From: Cristatella mucedo | Taxonomy: Eukaryota > Bryozoa > Phylactolaemata > Cristatellidae | Direction of reading: 5' to 3' | DNA: 64,000 bases | NCBI GenBank assembly: GCA_009760855.2 | Contig: WPIO01000107.1 | Location: forward strand, 871,001-935,000 | Shown here: piece by piece, positions 23,901 through 34,794 of the stretch | Layout of the letters: each line of letters starts with the position of its first letter | Numbering within the stretch: the first letter of the stretch is position 1 | The notes under the pieces: model-generated | The model's database searches: none | Seen by the model: the letters and a program-made list of their open reading frames with translations, nothing else | Told to the model about the DNA's origin: nothing | Translations under genes and position numbers: made by a program

Positions 23901-26900
23901 GCAAGCTCGTTGAATAGTATGCAGTGTTGGACCTTTTGATTGAGAAGGAATAGAAACAAGCGTACATGCATAAATAGTAATGCACAATATATCAATAAGT
24001 CTGAAGTGACTTAGTCCGATAAGTCTAGCTTTTCTCTTGATGCCAGTAAAACAGGTCAGGGAGAGACATTTTCAAGGACTGGTCACTATCAAAAGGTCGC
24101 TGGGGTTATTTTAATGACTCATCTGTGCGGTTTACTTGTCCAACATTGTTATGCAGGTGGAGATTCTTTCTTGAAATTACTTCCTTGATGTGAATTCTTG
24201 CTGCGATGCCTCAACCTGAATGCAATTAAGTGATCGCTCTCGTCCGGAGTAAGAGGCGTGTCACACGGAGAACAGTAAGTTGCAGCATCAGCATATACCG
24301 CAATACTACGAGGCTGTCAGTGCTGCCGAAGAGTTCAATCAGGGTCATAAGGAACACGAGTTAGCTTGTGGACTCCCTTAATAATAATAATAATAATAAT
24401 AATAATGCACTTGATAAAGCGCCCTCAGAGAACTTAATCTCTTTCTAGGCGCTTTACATTTGCTGCAAAGGGAAATGCAATTGAATGGTTAGGAAAATCA
24501 TGCTTGAAAAACAAACAAGATGAATAACATGGTTAGGGGTGACATGCACAGGGTCGGCATGCAAATGTGGTTAGTGGCAGCATGCACAGTGTCAGCACGC
24601 ATAAGCACATCAAGGACAAATCACAGGGACCCACTAAATGCTGTCCTAAATAGGTGTGTTTTTAGGTTCCTTTTAAATGTGGTCAGGTCAGGGGATGTTC
24701 TGACGCAGGTCGAGAGGGAGTTCCAGGCCTTGGGAGCATACGAACTAAATGCACGGTCTCCAAAGGATTTAAGGTTTGTACGAGGTATTTCTAGACTGTT
24801 GGATTCCGAAAAGCGGTGTTACGATGCTTGGCCTGATGGGGGAGTATATCTGAAAGATAGGCTGGAGCCATAGAATGAAGGGACCTAACAGTGAGCGACA
24901 AAACCTTGAAGTCAATCCGTTGCTTGACTGGCAGCCAGTGCAGGTCGGCGAGAAGTGGATTAATGTGGCAAGTGCGACGCTCACGACAGACAAGCCTAGC
25001 TGCAGAGTTTTGCACCAGCTGCAATCGCCTGATCGCACATGCTGGTAGGTCAGTAAGCAGTGAGTTGCAGAAGTCGAGACGAGATGTCACGAATGCACGG
25101 ACCAATTTAGACGTGGTATCCTTATCTAAACAATCTCGAATTTTAGCAATGTTATGAAGCTGAAAATAGGCAGATTTGACTGTGGAGCTGATATGGTCGT
25201 CTAACGAGAGGTCGCTTTGGAATATGACACCTAGATTCCGAGCTGATTCGACAGGAGATATGCTGGCAGAGCCAATTTTGAGAGACAGCCTTTCCAATCT
25301 CTGATTCACACTGGGTTTGCCCCAAAACTAGTAAGTTAGTTTTATCATCGTTTAATTTAGGAAAACTTGCTGCCATCCATGTGCGGATGTCATCAATTCA
25401 TGCAGCAAGTGAGTTTAGAGAATTTGAGGTGCTCGAAGGCTGAGAGGGATCAAAGCAAAGGTACAACTGAGTGTCATCTGCATAGAAGTGAAAGCCTAGA
25501 TTGTGCTTGGCAATCACATCAGCAAGAGGGAGAGTATAAACCGTGAAAAGAACCGGACCTAGCACGGATCCCTGAGGTACTCCATATTTCAGAGGTACTT
25601 CAGATGATCTTTGTCCATTCACGTCAATACTCTGGAGTCTCCCACTGAGATAGGACCTGAGCCACTGCAAAGCAGTGTCAGTGATGCCCAGGCAAGATGA
25701 GAGGCGCTCTAGAAGAACTTTTGTGATCGATGGTGTCAAAAGCTGCCGAAAGATCGAGCAAAACAAGCAGAGACACTCTACCCATGTCTGCATTCCTAAG
25801 TAGGTCGTTGTATACCCTAAGCAATGCTGACTCTGAGGAGTGATGAGCTCTAAAGCCAGACTGGAACTTATTAGCAAGGTGTGAGGTTTCGATATATGAG
25901 TTTAGCTGGTCTGCCACGACCCGTTCCAGTGTCGCCGAGTCCTGGTAGAAATACAATACTGTACATACGTTTACTCCTTATCAACACTTGGTACACATTG
26001 TTGTTTGTCATCGTAGAATCTGAATAGCGCTTGAGCGTGATGCAAATGTTATCAGGATGTCTGACCCGTGAAGCTGCTTTGTGGAGTTGACCTAGAGCGA
26101 AAATATTCTCCCCAAGAAAGGCTCTAACGCATTCGAGCGTCTGACCTTGTGATTTGTTGATTGCCACGGTGAATAGTATGCGTACGGCAAATGGTCGCAA
26201 TCGACACTCGACCGCATCGTTGACTTCAAAAGCATCGTATCGGTGCTCCTAATTGTCGTCTTCCAAATCCGCAGGGCTCGTCTTTTGTTCTCAGGGCTCT
26301 TGCTCGGCAATTGATAGGGAAGAGGTCCACGATGTTTTATCACCCAGCAACTCGTCTATCCTCTGTTCCAACGCTAGTTACGTAAAGTAACATTATTCCC
26401 CAAAGAAGAAGAAGAAACGTATTACACCTTTGCTTGCGTGTATCGTAGCTCTGCGCGTAATTTCTCGGAACATCTCGGACGTGCTCCCTAGGTCTGCACT
26501 CCAAAAATGTCCATTTCAAAAAAGACACGGAAGATGGTGCTTTGCCATCTTGCTGAGCGACGAAAGGACGGACTTTATCGCTTTAATTAATACGGAAAAT
26601 TAACAGTTAAAACTCAATAAAGGAGCGAGACGTTTAAAACGAAATCTCTTAATTGAACCGTTCCTGATTCCCTGGCTTTGACTGTGGAAGTACTGGTCAT
26701 TGAACGCAACGCTGGGCTGTCTTGCCGCGAGGTGGACGTACGGACTTTCTCGCTTTAATTAATAGGGATAATCAGACCACCCTGTCCGTTTAATCTATCT
26801 AATGCTTTATTGATTTCATTCTTGAGTTCTTTTTGAGTTCTTTTTATTCTTTACCAAATAAAGTTGTGTTAGCTTGATTGGTTTGACATATGTTTGAAAC

Positions 26901-28048
26901 TGTCATTTTAATTTATTTCTTGGTATCTACAGCTACTAAAGACTCGCAGAGCAAGTTCTGAGGGTTCAAAAGTGGTATTTCATTGACACGCCTGTAGTTT
27001 TTCGCGTTGATCCAATATGCTTAAGAGATTTATGAAATGGTGGCCCACCGTTAAATCACTCAATGTTTGTTATGGTAACTTATTGCAGGCCTGAGAGGCT
27101 GATCGAATTCATTGAGTTTCACAGAATACTTGGTGCCGAGAAATTTTACTTCTACAACGACAGCATTTCCGATCAATGCAGCAATATCCTCCTGTCTTAC
27201 GCGCGTCAAGGGCTTGTTCAGTTGATTAATTGGAAATCAATTTATCCATCTATGGTGAAATACCAAAATCAGCAGCTAATGCACATTGATTGTATGTACA
27301 GGAATTTACATCAGGTAAGAGTCAAAGCCAAGCAGTTTGCACGGCTTACGTTTGCAGTTGTGTGAACGCAGTATAACACTTTCTCACAGTCAATTAACGG
27401 AGACTATATAACATACCATACTGAAGCGCATCATTGTGTGCAATTCAGTTATCTTAAGCCGACGAGTATGTTTTCGTATAACTTTTTTTGCAGACTAAAT
27501 ATGTGGCCCAGATAGATGTCGACGAAGCGCTATTAACCCACAACGGGAATGACTGGCGAGAAATGGTTCGAAAAGTCGGAACCAGCGACACAGCTGCCTT
27601 CGTGTTTCTTAACAGGTTTTATGCGCTCGATGAGAGTCGGCAATGCCCACGTCCCAATTTAACGGAAACGGGGGAGCCTAGCGGTTTCGTTTCGACCAGC
27701 CTGAGGCGCCTAGCCTATCATGACATATACTATAAGCCCGATGTCAGGTCGAAGATTCTATATCGCCCTGACGCTGTGCACCGAGTGCGAACTCATTATC
27801 CGCATCCGTTGCCCGGATACAAGATTGTGGCCGTGGATCACAGTGTTGGATCCCTAAACCACTACAGGAAGGAGTACGAACCAGCCGTTAGTACAAAAGG
27901 CACAATTTTGGACGACTCGATGTGCATCTATAGCGAAACATTAGAAAGTCGTGTCCGAAAAATAATGAAGCAGACAATGCAGAGTACTAACAGGAATTTT
28001 GATAATAATTTTTTTAATAACTTTATGTCCACTGCCGCCAACCGCTAA
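20647..28048 (+). CDS. GT92 (DUF23) glycosyltransferase, gene 1
   Basis: Five exons (20647-20901, 21021-21253, 23475-23660, 27089-27314, 27494-28048) join to 485 codons including the stop. The product is predicted to be a type II Golgi membrane enzyme of family GT92, whose studied members include the C. elegans galactosyltransferase GALT-1; the acceptor here is unknown. Near the N-terminus is a hydrophobic anchor (FLLWSQLLLLVFSFGAIL, about residues 16-33). A conserved CSSFC...FAEPE segment and a CVLVYSAYFDKR region follow, then CVPPLFG and RLIEFIEFHRILGAEKFYFY. The catalytic centre is QIDVDEALLTHN (DxD-type metal/nucleotide-sugar site), and RSKILYRPDAVHRVRTH lies downstream. Intron phases are 0, 2, 2, 0. 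Intron 3 uses a GC donor. The start is the first ATG before the anchor. No frame breaks were seen. The family is assigned by motif; the substrate is not assigned. Confidence 0.85.
21021..21253 (+). CDS. GT92 gene 1, exon 2
   Basis: The acceptor TTTAAG at 21015-21020 keeps the frame. The closer-to-consensus TGCAG at 20994 would shift it by 26 bases, so I rejected it. The exon ends CC|GTGAGT, phase 2. Confidence 0.78.
21254..22492. other. GT92 gene 1 intron 2, left part
   Basis: No repeat recognised. It contains a TCTTCTTCTTCC-rich stretch near 21818. Confidence 0.4.
22493..22680 (-). mobile_element. SINE-1 in intron 2 of GT92 gene 1
   Basis: (AAAT)n at the left, CCTAGCTGATTAAACAGCC, a box B (GGTTCGATTCC on the minus strand), and a head ending near CACGGTATAG. 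It is one of the better-kept SINE-1 copies and is antisense to the host gene. Confidence 0.87.
22681..23474. other. GT92 gene 1 intron 2, right part
   Basis: No repeat or exon recognised. It ends with the acceptor TAATTTTTCAG. Confidence 0.4.
23475..23660 (+). CDS. GT92 gene 1, exon 3
   Basis: Starts after TTTTTCAG and encodes VVYYCSTPKDLEEQPYAVSF to CVPPLFGDI. The end is taken at ATTCG|GCAAGT (GC donor, phase 2), because a GT donor three bases on would place the next exon out of frame. Confidence 0.75.
23661..24379. other. GT92 gene 1 intron 3, left part
   Basis: No recognised repeat. A run of (AAT)n at its right edge belongs to the LINE-A tail. Confidence 0.35.
24380..25945 (-). mobile_element. 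LINE-A, longest copy (in intron 3)
   Basis: About 1.57 kb, antisense to the GT92 gene. Right to left it encodes RT pieces [37 protein letters not shown], a frame break, GVPQGSVLGPVLF and FHFYADDTQLYLCF. Then come FPKLNDDKTNLLVLG, another break, and the conserved domain SRLDFCNSLLTDLPACAIRR with LHWLPVKQRIDFKVL. It finishes with the 3' UTR, the stem-loop near 24414-24450 and an (ATT)n tail. The endonuclease and early RT are missing, and at least three frameshifts show that it is dead. Confidence 0.9.
25958..26530 (-). pseudogene. Helitron/PIF1-type helicase fragment
   Basis: The minus strand encodes INKSQGQTLE followed by FALGQLHKAASRVRHPDNI. These are the last two conserved helicase motifs of PIF1-family helicases as found at the C-terminus of Helitron transposases. 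TNNNVYQVLI follows, like Helitron C-terminal ends. Upstream pieces at 26092-26528 are in other frames. The N-terminal helicase and Rep domains are absent. It is joined directly to the truncated 5' end of the LINE-A copy. A decayed cellular PIF1 copy is the alternative. Confidence 0.72.
26549..26777. repeat. Pair of short direct repeats
   Basis: A 24-base core, CGGACTTT(A/C)TCGCTTTAATT plus AATA, occurs at 26569-26592 and 26741-26764 with one mismatch and partial similarity on both sides. The period is 172 bases. It may be part of the Helitron-like remnant beside it. Confidence 0.7.
27089..27314 (+). CDS. GT92 gene 1, exon 4
   Basis: Starts after TATTGCAG with a split Arg codon. It encodes LIEFIEFHRILGAEKFYFYN and IDCMYRN, the core of GT92. 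It ends CAG|GTAAGA, phase 0, and is exactly as long as exon 4 of gene 2 (226 bases). Confidence 0.85.
27494..28048 (+). CDS. GT92 gene 1, exon 5
   Basis: Starts after TTTTTTTGCAG. It carries QIDVDEALLTHN, RLAYHD, RSKILYRPDAVHRVRTH and VGSLNHYR, then an Asn/Phe-rich tail not found in gene 2, and ends TAA. Confidence 0.87.
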   Translation, partial: TKYVAQIDVDEALLTHNGNDWREMVRKVGTSDTAAFVFLNRFYALDESRQCPRPNLTETGEPSGFVSTSLRRLAYHDIYYKPDVRSKILYRPDAVHRVRTHYPHPLPGYKIVAVDHSVGSLNHYRKEYEPAVSTKGTILDDSMCIYSETLESRVRKIMKQTMQSTNRNFDNNFFNNFMSTAANR

Positions 28049-29170
28049 TTTTAAGGAAAATTTTCAAAATGCGATATGGGTAGGGTTTGAGCAGCCATCC
28101 GAGCTGCTGGAGCTCATCGCGGGTTGCCGGTTCATGGAATTAAATTCTGCCAACTGTTACTAAAGAAACCAGCCGACCGGCTCTGCTTGCTTGATAAGCC
28201 CACGCCCTCTGTCGTGTCTAGTGAAACGTCTCGAAGGCCGTCTGCTTTGTCATATTTCCGGTTGCAAAACGCTGGCAATTCAACAAACCGCATTTTAGTG
28301 TTGCTACTTATTTCTGTATCTGCAGCTCACTCTACGCCCGATTAACTTTGTGTTAGCTGGCCGCTGTCCAACGGACTAAGCCCTACACAATAGCTCTCTG
28401 ATCTGTGAAAGATGGCGAACAGTTACGAAACTAGGTATCCCAGAGTAGGCGCATGGACTGCGTAAAAAGTAGTACTACAATCAGGAGTACCAAAAATAGT
28501 ATTTAACTTGGACAATATATGACTCGTGAATTCACCTGAACTCTCGCTGGCTTCACCTTCATCTGCCACCCACACTTTTAGAACTAGCCCCTGTTGCGAG
28601 GCTGTGTTTGCAGGGCAGGAGTTTAGTTCAGGAGCAGCTGGAGGCGTTCATAAAATTGCGTGAATGAACTTATGGATTTTTGCCGATATCGGGATTTACC
28701 ACCTTTTCAGCGATTAGACGTGGAGGTGACTAAGCATGAGCAGGCTCACCACTGCAAATACAGCTTTCATTCCCACTCTGACAAAGCCCTCATATTACCG
28801 AAAGCTAATAGTCCAAAAGGAAGATATCTGTCCGCCACTACTTATTTATACCTCTACAGCACCGCACTATCACGGTAGTCTAGCTCTCTCAGTGTGGTCT
28901 ACAAATGAATTATATTTTTATTTTATATACAAAATAATATAACTTGTGAAAGATCTAAATGCGGTCGCTGACGGATTAATGTAAGGTGACAATGGTTCAC
29001 TTCAATCCGTTTAAGGTTTATTGACAGAAAGGAAGGAGTGAAAAGAAATAAAAGGAAGTCATTCGTATCCATAAACACTTTAGGGGAATTCTATCGAAAG
29101 GTTCCACATTACTAAGCAGTCAGGTTTATATTAGAATCTTGAAAAACCCCTCCATATTTTTGTTAGATAA
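28049..29170. other. Downstream of GT92 gene 1; unrecognised
   Basis: No AATAAA close to the stop; a candidate AATAAA lies near 29046. Short open frames at 28124-28345 and 28660-28942 have no known domain. Confidence 0.35.
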
Positions 29171-30165
29171 GATAATAATAATAACGCACTTGTGTAGTAC
29201 CCTCAGAGAACCGTCTCTCACCCACGGCACTTTACATAGGCTGTAAAGGAAGCACGATCAATCGGTTTAAGGTAGCCTATATGATGTCAATGAGCTGAAC
29301 TTGTTTACTGTGACGTGCTTAAAATCCATCATGTAAAAATGGTTAATGGCGGCACGCACTGTCCAGCACTCAGAAGTGGATAAAGGATGAACCCCAAACA
29401 CATACCGAATGCTATCAAAAACTGGTCCGCTTTTAGCTTATTTTTAAATGTCGTCAAGTCCCAGATGTATTGACGTCACTCTTTAGTGAGTTACACGCTT
29501 TCGGAGCTCGAGAACTAAACGCTAGGTCTCCAAAGACTGAGGTTCGTACGAGGTATAGCTAAACGATTTGATTGAGAAAAGCGGATGGTGATGTGCCTAG
29601 CCTAATTGGAAAGTATTTCTTATAGGTAAGCTGAAGCCTAAGAATCAGCCAACCTAAACGTGAGCGATGAATCCTTGAAGTCGACGAGCTGCTTGACTGG
29701 ACGCCCCATTGCAGGTCAGCTAGAAATGGTACCATGTGACGTCTAGAACTCTCCCAACAGATAGGCTTAACTGCAGTTTTGCAAAAATTGTAAGCACCTG
29801 ATTGTATAGGCCGGCAGGCCAGCAAGCAGTGAATTGCAGAAGTCAAGATTGGATGTCACAAATGCATGCACCAATTTAGATGTGGTATCCCTATCTAAGC
29901 AAGCCCAAATTTTAGCAATGTTATGTAGCTGAAAGTAGGCAGAGTTGATTGTGGAACTGATGTAGTCTTGTAGTGCAAGGTCACTTTAGAACAGGAAACC
30001 AGGATTTCTTGCAGATCCAACAGGGACATGCTAGTAAAGCCAGTTTTGATCGTTAAGCGTGCCAATTTTCAATTTTAACCACACTTGGTTTGCCCAAAAC
30101 TAGTAAGTTAGTTTTATCGTCATTCGATTTAGGGAAAGTTTCCTGCCATCCATGTGCGGAATTCG
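29171..30165 (-). mobile_element. LINE-A copy, 3' half
   Basis: From the (ATT)n and degraded stem-loop at 29171 to a CCATCCATGTGCGGA word at 30160. It includes the minus-strand C-terminal domain (GACCTTCG-like words, CAGTTTTGCAAAAATTG, TTTTAGCAATGTTATGTAGC). Many indels are present. Confidence 0.8.
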
Positions 30166-30410
30166 CTTCAACTTGATCTCCATGCCTTCAAATAGATTTT
30201 TCTTGGCTGTTCTTTTGATTTTTTCCCACTTAGCTGTACTTGATTCGGTGCATTTTATTAAATAGGGGCCCTAGCAGCCAGTGGATGTCAATATATTCAT
30301 GTTTTCTTTGGTGCGTTCGTCTAAACAAGATACTTGTAGGCTTTTGCATACTTATCTCGGAATTATTCACCACATTTAATCAAGTCTTCTTAACTTTTCA
30401 TTTGCAGTGA
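30166..30410. other. Unrecognised sequence
   Basis: Nothing recognised. Confidence 0.3.
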
Positions 30411-30482
30411 GCTTCAATGCACCCGGATAGAGACAGTTTTCTGAGGGTGCTATAGAAAGGGATATTGTTATACATATTTTTG
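30411..30482 (+). mobile_element. LINE-A 3' tail, degenerate
   Basis: GGATAGAGACAGTTTTCTGAGGGTGCTATA keeps the order of the stem-loop only. Confidence 0.45.
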
Positions 30483-30978
30483 ATTTAATATGATAGTGTG
30501 AAAGTCTTTGCATTTCATCAGAAAAGAGAAAATGCGTCATGTGAGCGAATGGCATTGCTCAGGCTAGCCAATTAATTTTATCTGGATCAGCAACTGACTG
30601 GGTGTGACCGACTTGTGGTGGGCAACAGCAGGCCCGGTACAATTTATTTTAGCTGCTGAATGTGCTCCGAGTAACTATCATTCTATGCCAGTAGTCGGCC
30701 AAACATTTCGCATCGTGCTACACAATTCAAGTTACCCCTTTCACTCTGGCTAACCAGTATATTTTGAGCTCATTTCTATAATATTGAATTATTATATACA
30801 ACTCTGCAGCAAGAAACGGGATATCATATCAACTGCTGTGTACTGAAGCTAAACCAGAAACCGCTGTATCAGTCCTAGAGAACCCAGCAGCAGCATAAGA
30901 CCAAACTAAAGTTATTGAAAGCAGCACATCAACATAGGAAAATGCTCAATGCGACGCTTGATGCGTGTTGCTAATTGA
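30483..30978. other. Unrecognised sequence
   Basis: Nothing recognised. Confidence 0.3.
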
Positions 30979-30992
30979 TAGAGAGACAGAGG

Positions 30993-31050
<58 letters not shown>
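30979..31050. repeat. (GA)n microsatellite
   Basis: About 70 bases of GA repeats, interrupted only near the left end. The Leu-Ser protein on the other strand is an artefact of it. Confidence 0.97.
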
Positions 31051-31053
<3 letters not shown>

Positions 31054-31284
31054 ATGAGATAGCAGCGTACTGAAGTACTTTTAGAGCACACCTGTCAGGC
31101 GTCATCTGAGATAGTTTTACGCGTTCATAGCAGACAAGTTTGACAGAAATGTCCATATGCAACCTGATAGGACCGAAAACTTCTAAGCATTGGCTAGCAC
31201 AGCGAATAACCTGGCTTCAATTTCTGCCACCAAAATGAGTAAAGACTCAACTTATGCAGTAAGGCATTCGATTGTGATGCCTTT

Positions 31285-31365
31285 GCAGCAAATGCCAAGT
31301 GCCTAGAAAGAGAGTGACTTCTTCGAGGACACTATAACAAATGTATTATTATTATGCTAACGGAT
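31285..31365 (+). mobile_element. LINE-A 3' tail only
   Basis: TTGCAGCAAATGCCAAGTGCC, AGAAAGAGAGTGACTTCTTC and a final TATTATTATTATG tail. Outer stem diverged. Confidence 0.65.
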
Positions 31366-31624
31366 TGGCATTTACTGGACAGTTGAATATATTTTCTTGC
31401 AATTCAGCCTCATTGGCAAAACTGCAGGCTCTTACAAGCTTTAAGAAAATGATTTGAATGGCAATAAGCAAACGTAATATACTGCAGAATATTCAGATAA
31501 AGCTTTTCTCAAAGGTGGCTAATAAGATAGTTACAATTTTAAAAATGGCATACTAATTCTCAAGGGCAGCGTAAAAATCTCCGATCCCCTTTAAAGGAAG
31601 CTCACTGCCATGATTATCTGATTA
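31366..31624. other. Unrecognised sequence
   Basis: Nothing recognised. Confidence 0.3.
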
Positions 31625-31805
31625 AAAAATTAAATTAAATACTAGCTGATTTAACAGCCTTATTTGTATTGCGACAGAAGAGCCTTTACGGCTATCACCA
31701 CCCTTGCATTGGCGATAGAGGATCGCCCACCGCAGGATTCGCACCCACGACATCGGAATCGAGGTCGTGAAAAGCAACCGCCTTACCTAGTGCGTTATCA
31801 AGGCT
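31625..31805 (-). mobile_element. SINE-1, near full length
   Basis: AAATTAAAT-type tail, TACTAGCTGATTTAACAGCC, GAAGAGCCTTTACGGCTATC, a box B-like segment (GGTGCGAATCC, minus strand), and a head ending near TGCGTTATCA. Confidence 0.85.
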
Positions 31806-32024
31806 CGATCATAAACCCACTGACCATCTCTTAATCAAATAAAAGGGCGATAGTTTAAATGAGTGGGAACAATATCCTGGCCCCTTATAATTGATGTATT
31901 AATGACGCATCTCATAGCCACGTAATCATATTAATTTATTTCCATTGGCTGGGGTGAAAGAATATGAATTGGATTAGTGGCTACACGCTTTATTTCGACG
32001 CTCACTCAAGGAGACGCAGGAATA

Positions 32025-32200
32025 GAACGAGCGGTATGAGGAGATGGTCGGTCTTTAGTTAGTTTTAAATTTCGACAAAATGCGGACATCTTGACGTCAG
32101 TCAGTGGGGAGTGAGTTTTCGAAAAATAGGATCTGAAGGTAAGGTCTCCATAGATTTATGCTGGCCAGAGTCTCAGGCAAAGTGCTAGCATTAGCCAAGC
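32025..32200 (-). mobile_element. LINE-A fragment
   Basis: Minus-strand LINE-A words in order: GTCTTTAGTTAGTTTTAAAT, TTGACGTCAGTCAGTGGGGA, GTGAGTTTTCG and AAGGTCTCCATAGATTTATG. Confidence 0.6.
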
Positions 32201-32258
32201 GGGTATCGGATTATAAAGCCTGAGAAGGCCGTATTTCCGATAGTTGGGTTAAAGCTGA

Positions 32259-32446
32259 ATAAATAAACAATAAATCCTAGCTGATTAAACAGCCTCTTTT
32301 TTGTATAGCGACAGAAGAGCCTTTATGGCTATCACCACCGCTTGCAGTGGCGATAAAGAATCGCCCACCACATGAATCGAACACACGACCTCGGGACCGA
32401 GGTCGTGAAAGCAACCGCCTTACCAAGTGAGTCATCACGGCTCACC
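32259..32446 (-). mobile_element. SINE-1, near full length
   Basis: AATAAACAATAAATCC tail, CTAGCTGATTAAACAGCC, GACAGAAGAGCC, a box B-like segment with one change, and a head ending AGTCATCACGGC. Confidence 0.86.
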
Positions 32447-32529
32447 AGGGACAAAAAAGTGGGCTACCGAACCTTGAGCTCAATATTCTGCTGGGTAGCG
32501 AGCAAATTCAGGTGGTTGGTTGTTAAATT

Positions 32530-33524
32530 GTATGGATGGCAGCAAATTTTCTAAAACTTAACGATGATAAAACTAACTTACTACTTAAGGGCAAACCCAG
32601 TGTGATCCAGAGATTGGGAAGGCTGACTCTCAAAATTGGCTCTGCCAGCATATCTCCTGTCGAATCAGCTCGGAATCTAGGTGTCATATTCCAAAGCGAC
32701 CTCTCGTTAGACGACCATATCAGCTCCACAGTCAAATCCGCCTATTTTCAGCTTCATAACATAGCTAAAATTCGGGCTTGTTTAGATAAAGATACCACGT
32801 CCAAGTTAGTTCATGCATTCGTGACATCCCGTCTCGACTTCTGCAAATCACTGCTTGCTGGCCTACCAGCATGTGCGATCAGGCGATTGCAGCTGGTGCA
32901 AAACTCAGCAGCTAGGCTTGTCTATCGTGAGCGTCGCAGTTGCCACATTACTCCACTTCTCGCCGACCTGCACTGGCTACCAGTCAAGCAACGGATTGAC
33001 TTCAAGGTTTTGTCGCTCACTTTTAGGTCCCTTTATTCTATAGCTCCAGCCTATCTGTCAGATATACTACCCCTTCAGGCTAAGCATCGTACCACCCGCT
33101 TTTCGGAATCCAACAGTCTAGAAATACCTCGTACAAACCTTAAATCCTTTGGAGACCGTGCATTTAGTTCGTATGCTCCCAAAGCCTGGAACTCCCTCTC
33201 GACCTGCCTCAGAACATCCCCTGACCTGACCACATTTAAAAGGAACCTAAAAACACACCTATTTAGGACAGCATTTAGTGGGTCCCTGTGATTCGTCCTT
33301 GATGTGCTTATGCGTGCTGACACTGTGCATGCTGCCACTAACCACATTTGCATGCTGACCCTGTGCATGTCACCCCTAACCATATTATTCATTTCGTTTA
33401 TTTTTTTCAAGCATGATTTTACTTACCATTCAATGGCATTTCACTTTACAGCAAATGTAAAGCGCCTAGAGAGAGATTAAGTTCTCTGAGGGCGCTTTAT
33501 CAAGTGAATTATTATTATTATTAT
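32530..33524 (+). mobile_element. LINE-A copy with open C-terminal frame
   Basis: A 251-codon open frame (32536-33291) begins within WMAANFLKLNDDKTNLLL, just after the RT catalytic region. It includes RNLGVIFQSDLSLDDHISS, SRLDFCKSLLAGLPACAIRR and LHWLPVKQRIDFKVL, and ends LKTHLFRTAFSG. The frame has no stop, so this is one of the younger copies, although it lacks the RT core and endonuclease. The 3' UTR has CATGCTGACCCTGTGCATG-like repeats. The stem-loop (AAAGCGCC...GGGCGCTTT) lies at about 33459-33500, followed by (ATT)n. Confidence 0.9.
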
Positions 33525-33535
33525 TTTTTTAAGTT

Positions 33536-33880
33536 ATAATAATAATAATAATACTATAATAATGACACACTTGATAAAGCGCCCTCAGGGAACTCAATCT
33601 CTTTCTAGGCGCTATACATTTGCTGAAAAGAGAAACATGATTGAACGGCAAGTGATATTATGCTTGATAAACAACATGAATAGCATGGTCAGGGGTGACA
33701 TGCACAGGGTCAACATGCAAGTGTGGTTAATGGCAGCATGCACAGTGCCAGCACGCATAAGCACATAAAGAACGAATCACAGGGACCCACTAAATGCTGT
33801 CCTAAATAGATGCATTTTAAATTTCTTTCTGAATGTGGTCAAGTCAGGGGATGCTGTGAAGCAAGTTGGGAGGGAGTTTA
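33536..33880 (-). mobile_element. LINE-A 3' end, inverted beside the previous copy
   Basis: (AAT)n tail, then GATAAAGCGCCCTCAGGGAAC, TCTTTCTAGGCGC, and the 3' UTR with TGACATGCACAGGGTC, TGGCAGCATGCACAGTGCC and GTGGTCAAGTCAGGGGATG. It is truncated shortly into the coding region. The two copies lie tail to tail with only an A/T-rich gap. Confidence 0.87.
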
Positions 33881-34794
33881 ATATCGCGGCAGTCTAGCCT
33901 AATAACAGGTTGGAGGCTGCTGAAAACGACTCATTCCACTGGGAGAAGAACTGCAAGTAGCAAGTTTCGGAAGTCATTGCGCTCTGAGTTGCAAACTGGT
34001 TTGTCCACAGTGCAGCCAAAGATAAATGGTTTTAGGTGGTCAAACCCGCAGGTCAGGATGCTGCATCGACGCCCGACCCTAGCGTCTTTAGGCTGACCTA
34101 ATGGTTGGCCAATTTCCCGAAGGAACATCCCATGGTGATTTTGCTAAACCATCTGTCTCTGCAACGGCTTCTGGCCTGTACCCGTCGGTAGCTGCTGTAG
34201 AGCAGACGATCAACGTATTTTACATCTCCAGGCACTAAGATGCCGCTCAAATGCTTAGTGAATGAGGCCGTGGCTGGGAATGTGCTTCACGATCTCCCCC
34301 ACTATCTGCATTTTTTGCTGGCTGCAGCTTTTGTTAGCAGTCAAAGCTTGTGGATGTATGCCATAGTGATAACGCAGCTAATGAGAATTCCCGATACATT
34401 GAAAAACTACTTTGACTACTTTGCCAACTTAGCAATCAAGCAAGTTTGGAGCAAGTCCGTTGGCGCAGAGACAAGGTTATTCCCAGTTCAGTCGGTTCTC
34501 TTCACAGAACTACCCACCACTGTCTTGCCATGATTCTCACTCAGCTCTCGCAGTCTCTTTCATTTGAAGTGGAGACGGAAATCGACGAAGTCCTATTTTT
34601 AAAAGTAAGGATTGGACATTGCACCAGCAGGACAGTGTCACTCTAGTCACTGCTCCAATCGATTGCCTCTGACCGCGATTCGGTGATCTGACTAATCTAA
34701 TTACATCGCTGTTTTGTAGCCAGCAGGAGTAGGTCCCCATTCAAGTCATCACTGCCGCTGGGTACTCATGCCTGTGCGAATTGGAGATAGTGTA
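33881..34794. other. Unrecognised sequence
   Basis: A 97-codon frame (34240-34533, +) is rich in Leu, Ala and Val but has no motif I know. No repeat recognised. Confidence 0.35.

Noticed and set aside
30971-31162. Leu-Ser repeat protein (minus strand)
   Set aside because: Translation of the (GA)n microsatellite.
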